DNA of 51,654 nucleotides. It comes from Dictyobacter arantiisoli. Lineage in GTDB: Bacteria; Chloroflexota; Ktedonobacteria; Ktedonobacterales; Ktedonobacteraceae. The position numbers and the translations under genes are program-made. The notes under the pieces were generated by a model. That model did no database searches. It was not told the origin of the DNA and saw only the letters and a list, made by a program, of their open reading frames with translations. Position 1 is the stretch's first letter. Every line of letters begins with the position of its first letter. This document shows, one piece after another, positions 50,031 through 51,654 of this stretch. The stretch is taken from assembly GCF_008326305.1 (NCBI RefSeq), contig NZ_BIXY01000051.1, positions 1 to 51,654 of the forward strand, in the 5' to 3' direction.

Positions 50031-50648
50031 TTATATACAGCGTGTGTATGGTAAGCGAGTAAGAACAATGCTATTGCTTTTTTCCTTTCGGGTGAAGCGA
50101 TCGAGAACGATATTTTTTCCGGTACGTTTAGGCAAGACCCATCTTGAGCCACTATTCTCATCAGTAACCATTGCCTTGAGATCGTTGTGAAAATTAGCAA
50201 CAAACTCAACGCCCATGCTCGCTGCGATAAAATCATCATGAAATGGCTGTTCATCCATCTGTTTATTAATAATATCTGTCGTTTTATCGTAAAGTGTCTG
50301 AATATAGTCGTCGATATCACAGTCATCAGGTGGAACCAGATCATTGATTTGTAATCCAAACGACAAATCTAGACAATTGTCTTCAAACGATGTAATAAGA
50401 GAACATTTATACCTTTGGTTGATGGTAAAAAGCATGAGCGTAAATTTTTGTAGGAAGATGTCACTAGCATCCAGATCTATAACACTTGGCTCAATGTGGA
50501 CCTCATTGGTATAGTGCCAATCATCAAATATACTCATGTGCTCGATACTGCTTACCTGTAATCCTTCTCCAGCGAGTAAAGAAAAGAGTTGCTGAAATGA
50601 AAAATTCGTTTTCCGAAGAAAAATATTCATCTCCATAAGTGCGCCCAT
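50031..50648 (-). CDS. Hypothetical protein, acidic, lower GC
   Basis: 205 residues from ATG 50648 (GAGGG 8 nt upstream). No signal peptide or membrane segment. Acidic, Asp/Ile/Phe-rich (VPPDDCDIDDYIQTLYDKTT), with a mixed alpha/beta look. AT content is clearly higher than in its neighbours, pointing to acquisition from elsewhere. No family recognised; an accessory or immunity-type protein in a mobile region is possible but unproven. Confidence 0.55.
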   Translation of the reverse strand: MGALMEMNIFLRKTNFSFQQLFSLLAGEGLQVSSIEHMSIFDDWHYTNEVHIEPSVIDLDASDIFLQKFTLMLFTINQRYKCSLITSFEDNCLDLSFGLQINDLVPPDDCDIDDYIQTLYDKTTDIINKQMDEQPFHDDFIAASMGVEFVANFHNDLKAMVTDENSGSRWVLPKRTGKNIVLDRFTRKEKSNSIVLTRLPYTRCI

Positions 50649-50749
50649 ACATTTGCCCTCTTTTTCCTCTATTATGGCATTTCCTCTTAACACTTCTTCC
50701 CATTATTGTAACCAAAAACATATTTTGTAATTATTAGGCATTCTGAGCT

Positions 50750-51074
50750 AGGGGTGAAATGCGCGAAGCTGTCACTAGGGGCAAAGTAGCATTTGAGAAA
50801 GCCGTCATTTTATTATGATGGATACCGCTTCAGCCCTCTTTGATCCTAGCTTCACTGGCTTTTCTGATAGCATAGCTCGTACTAGAAATCTCGTAGTAGA
50901 TACTGAGATCTAGTACGAGCTACTTCAGAGACCAGGGGGTGTTTACGTAAGTTTTTCGGCATGCATAAACACACTTTACATGCACAAAAGTCTCATTTTT
51001 GGGCTTAGCGGGGAAGGCAAAAATGTGATGACCCCTACTTTGCCCCTGGTGACAGCTTCGCGCATTTCACCCCT
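50750..51074. mobile_element. 325-bp MITE with 40-bp Tn3-like terminal repeats
   Basis: AGGGGTGAAATGCGCGAAGC (continuing to 50789) is inverted at 51035-51074, 39 of 40 bp. GGGG at the outer ends fits a Tn3-derived MITE. Inside, AGCTCGTACTAGA (50874-50886) is inverted at 50909-50921, and a Tn3-like end abuts the right repeat (51001-51036). No gene. Confidence 0.75.
51001..51036. repeat. Tn3-like terminal repeat inside the MITE
   Basis: Reverse complement AGGGGTCATCACATTTTTGC, ... CCCCGCTAAGCCC; related to 40888 and 45528. Confidence 0.5.
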
Positions 51075-51217
51075 TGTAGACACTCCCACTCTGCATCAGA
51101 AAGATTGCTCGGATAACTTGTACTCATCCTTCCAGTCTATCACATGAGCTCTCCTCTTCGATTTCCCAAACAGGCTCTTAGCGTGGTCAAATAGGGAGCA
51201 TTGACGAGTACGACTGG

Positions 51218-51260
51218 CTTAGCGTATGTTTTACCCGCCGTAATCGAGTGATCCCTATAG
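51218..51260. repeat. 43-bp inverted repeat, right member
   Basis: CTTAGCGTATGTTTTACCCG... to ...GATCCCTATAG; inverse of 39930-39972 with two mismatches. Confidence 0.85.
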
Positions 51261-51318
51261 ACTCCTTCGTCCCCCTTCGTCCCGCAACCGTCCTGCCAGG
51301 GAACGTCAAAGAGTGCTG

Positions 51319-51500
51319 GGCAACGATGTAGGTGCGTGCCAGGGCCGCAGCCGAGGTGCGCATCCCTCTTCATCGTACCCCCATCTCGCCACTGTCTCCT
51401 GTCTCAATACCATTTGTGGGATCGATAACCTACGGGCGAGATATCGATGCGTGAACGAGAAAGCGCACCTCGGCTGCGGCCTGTCTGTTACCCACATTTT
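51319..51500. repeat. Foldback element of the dispersed family
   Basis: Left arm GTAGGTGCGTGCCAGGGCCG then CCGAGGTGCGC..., right arm (51449-51490) inverted GAAAGCGCACCTCGGCTGCG. Same build and size as 31355-31543. Confidence 0.75.
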
Positions 51501-51565
51501 TGGAGTGAAGAAATGATAGAATAGAAGAAAGGAAAAATGAAGAAAAGAGAGAGAGAGAAGAAAAA

Positions 51566-51654
51566 ATGGAGCAAGAGCGCATACAAACCGCTGAACAGTG
51601 GGCCGTCCTGAACTATGGGACAGCATTGCTGGCTGATACACGACACACCGCCCG
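51566..51654 (+). CDS. IS4-like transposase, N-terminal start (truncated by window end)
   Basis: 29 residues visible: MEQERIQTAEQWAVLNYGTA, LLADTRHTAR. The pattern W-x-x-x-x-[FY]-G-x-A-x-L-x-D-x-R-x-T-x-R is the Tn5/IS4 DNA-binding N-terminus. GAGAGAGAAG precedes it. The rest lies beyond the window. Confidence 0.6.
   Translation, partial: MEQERIQTAEQWAVLNYGTALLADTRHTA

Noticed and set aside
1-51654. CRISPR array, tRNA or rRNA genes
   Set aside because: No regularly spaced short repeats and no cloverleaf or rRNA sequence were recognised by eye on either strand; short repeats found are dispersed or palindromic.

Overview
The window reads like a piece of a chromosome from a filamentous, soil-type Chloroflexota bacterium (Ktedonobacteria-like). 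This is an inference from the gene mix: carbohydrate-active enzymes, a CBM2 cellulase tail, NarL/LiaS-type and OmpR-type signalling pairs, an ECF41 sigma factor beside an F420-type reductase, and many broken genes and Tn3 relics at roughly 50-55% GC. No rRNA, tRNA or CRISPR array was found.

Layout. 1-1.4 kb: the 3' end of a secreted CBM2 enzyme and a convergent membrane protein. 1.7-12.7 kb: a tightly packed one-strand operon for a phage-tail-like contractile injection system (CIS): cap, sheath, tube, an unknown linker protein, LysM hub, VgrG-like spike, PAAR-like tip, gp25, a baseplate J protein fused to a beta-propeller, gpI, then two membrane-anchored proteins. It has one sheath and one tube. 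I see no AAA+ ATPase, tape measure or tail fibre, so it is an unusually compact CIS. 12.7-14.6 kb: a Tn3 transposase relic, a DUF2089-type regulator and a SHOCT-like protein with 29-residue repeats. 14.8-19.5 kb: a DrrAB-type ABC exporter, MarR, a broken hydrolase, a frameshifted MerR and a quinone oxidoreductase.

19.5-26.7 kb: an L-arabinoside utilisation operon: LacI regulator with two operator-like sites, sugar-binding lipoprotein, two permeases and a GH127 beta-L-arabinofuranosidase. The transporter ATPase is not in the window. 27-31.2 kb: two membrane proteins, then a two-component pair whose response regulator carries an in-frame TAA between its domains. 31.2-31.9 kb: repeats. 31.9-39.8 kb: ECF41 sigma factor with a nitroreductase, SRPBCC protein, a membrane protein, GNAT, an LLM oxidoreductase, a decayed aldo/keto reductase-hydrolase operon with an intact promoter, and a GH29 alpha-L-fucosidase.

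39.8-51.3 kb is a mosaic of mobile-element remains enclosed by 43-bp inverted repeats. It holds four Tn3-like terminal repeats, a serine resolvase, a LiaSR-like two-component system with a BcrAB-like ABC transporter sharing a duplicated promoter, a PDZ fragment, a Tn3 transposase C-terminus, and a 3.3-kb segment bounded by 47-bp inverted repeats. That segment holds a tyrosine recombinase fragment, a dif-like 11-6-11 site, TetR, a deleted MFS gene and a second quinone oxidoreductase. Small foldback elements recur at 31.4, 39.9 and 51.4 kb. The window ends in the start of an IS4-like transposase.
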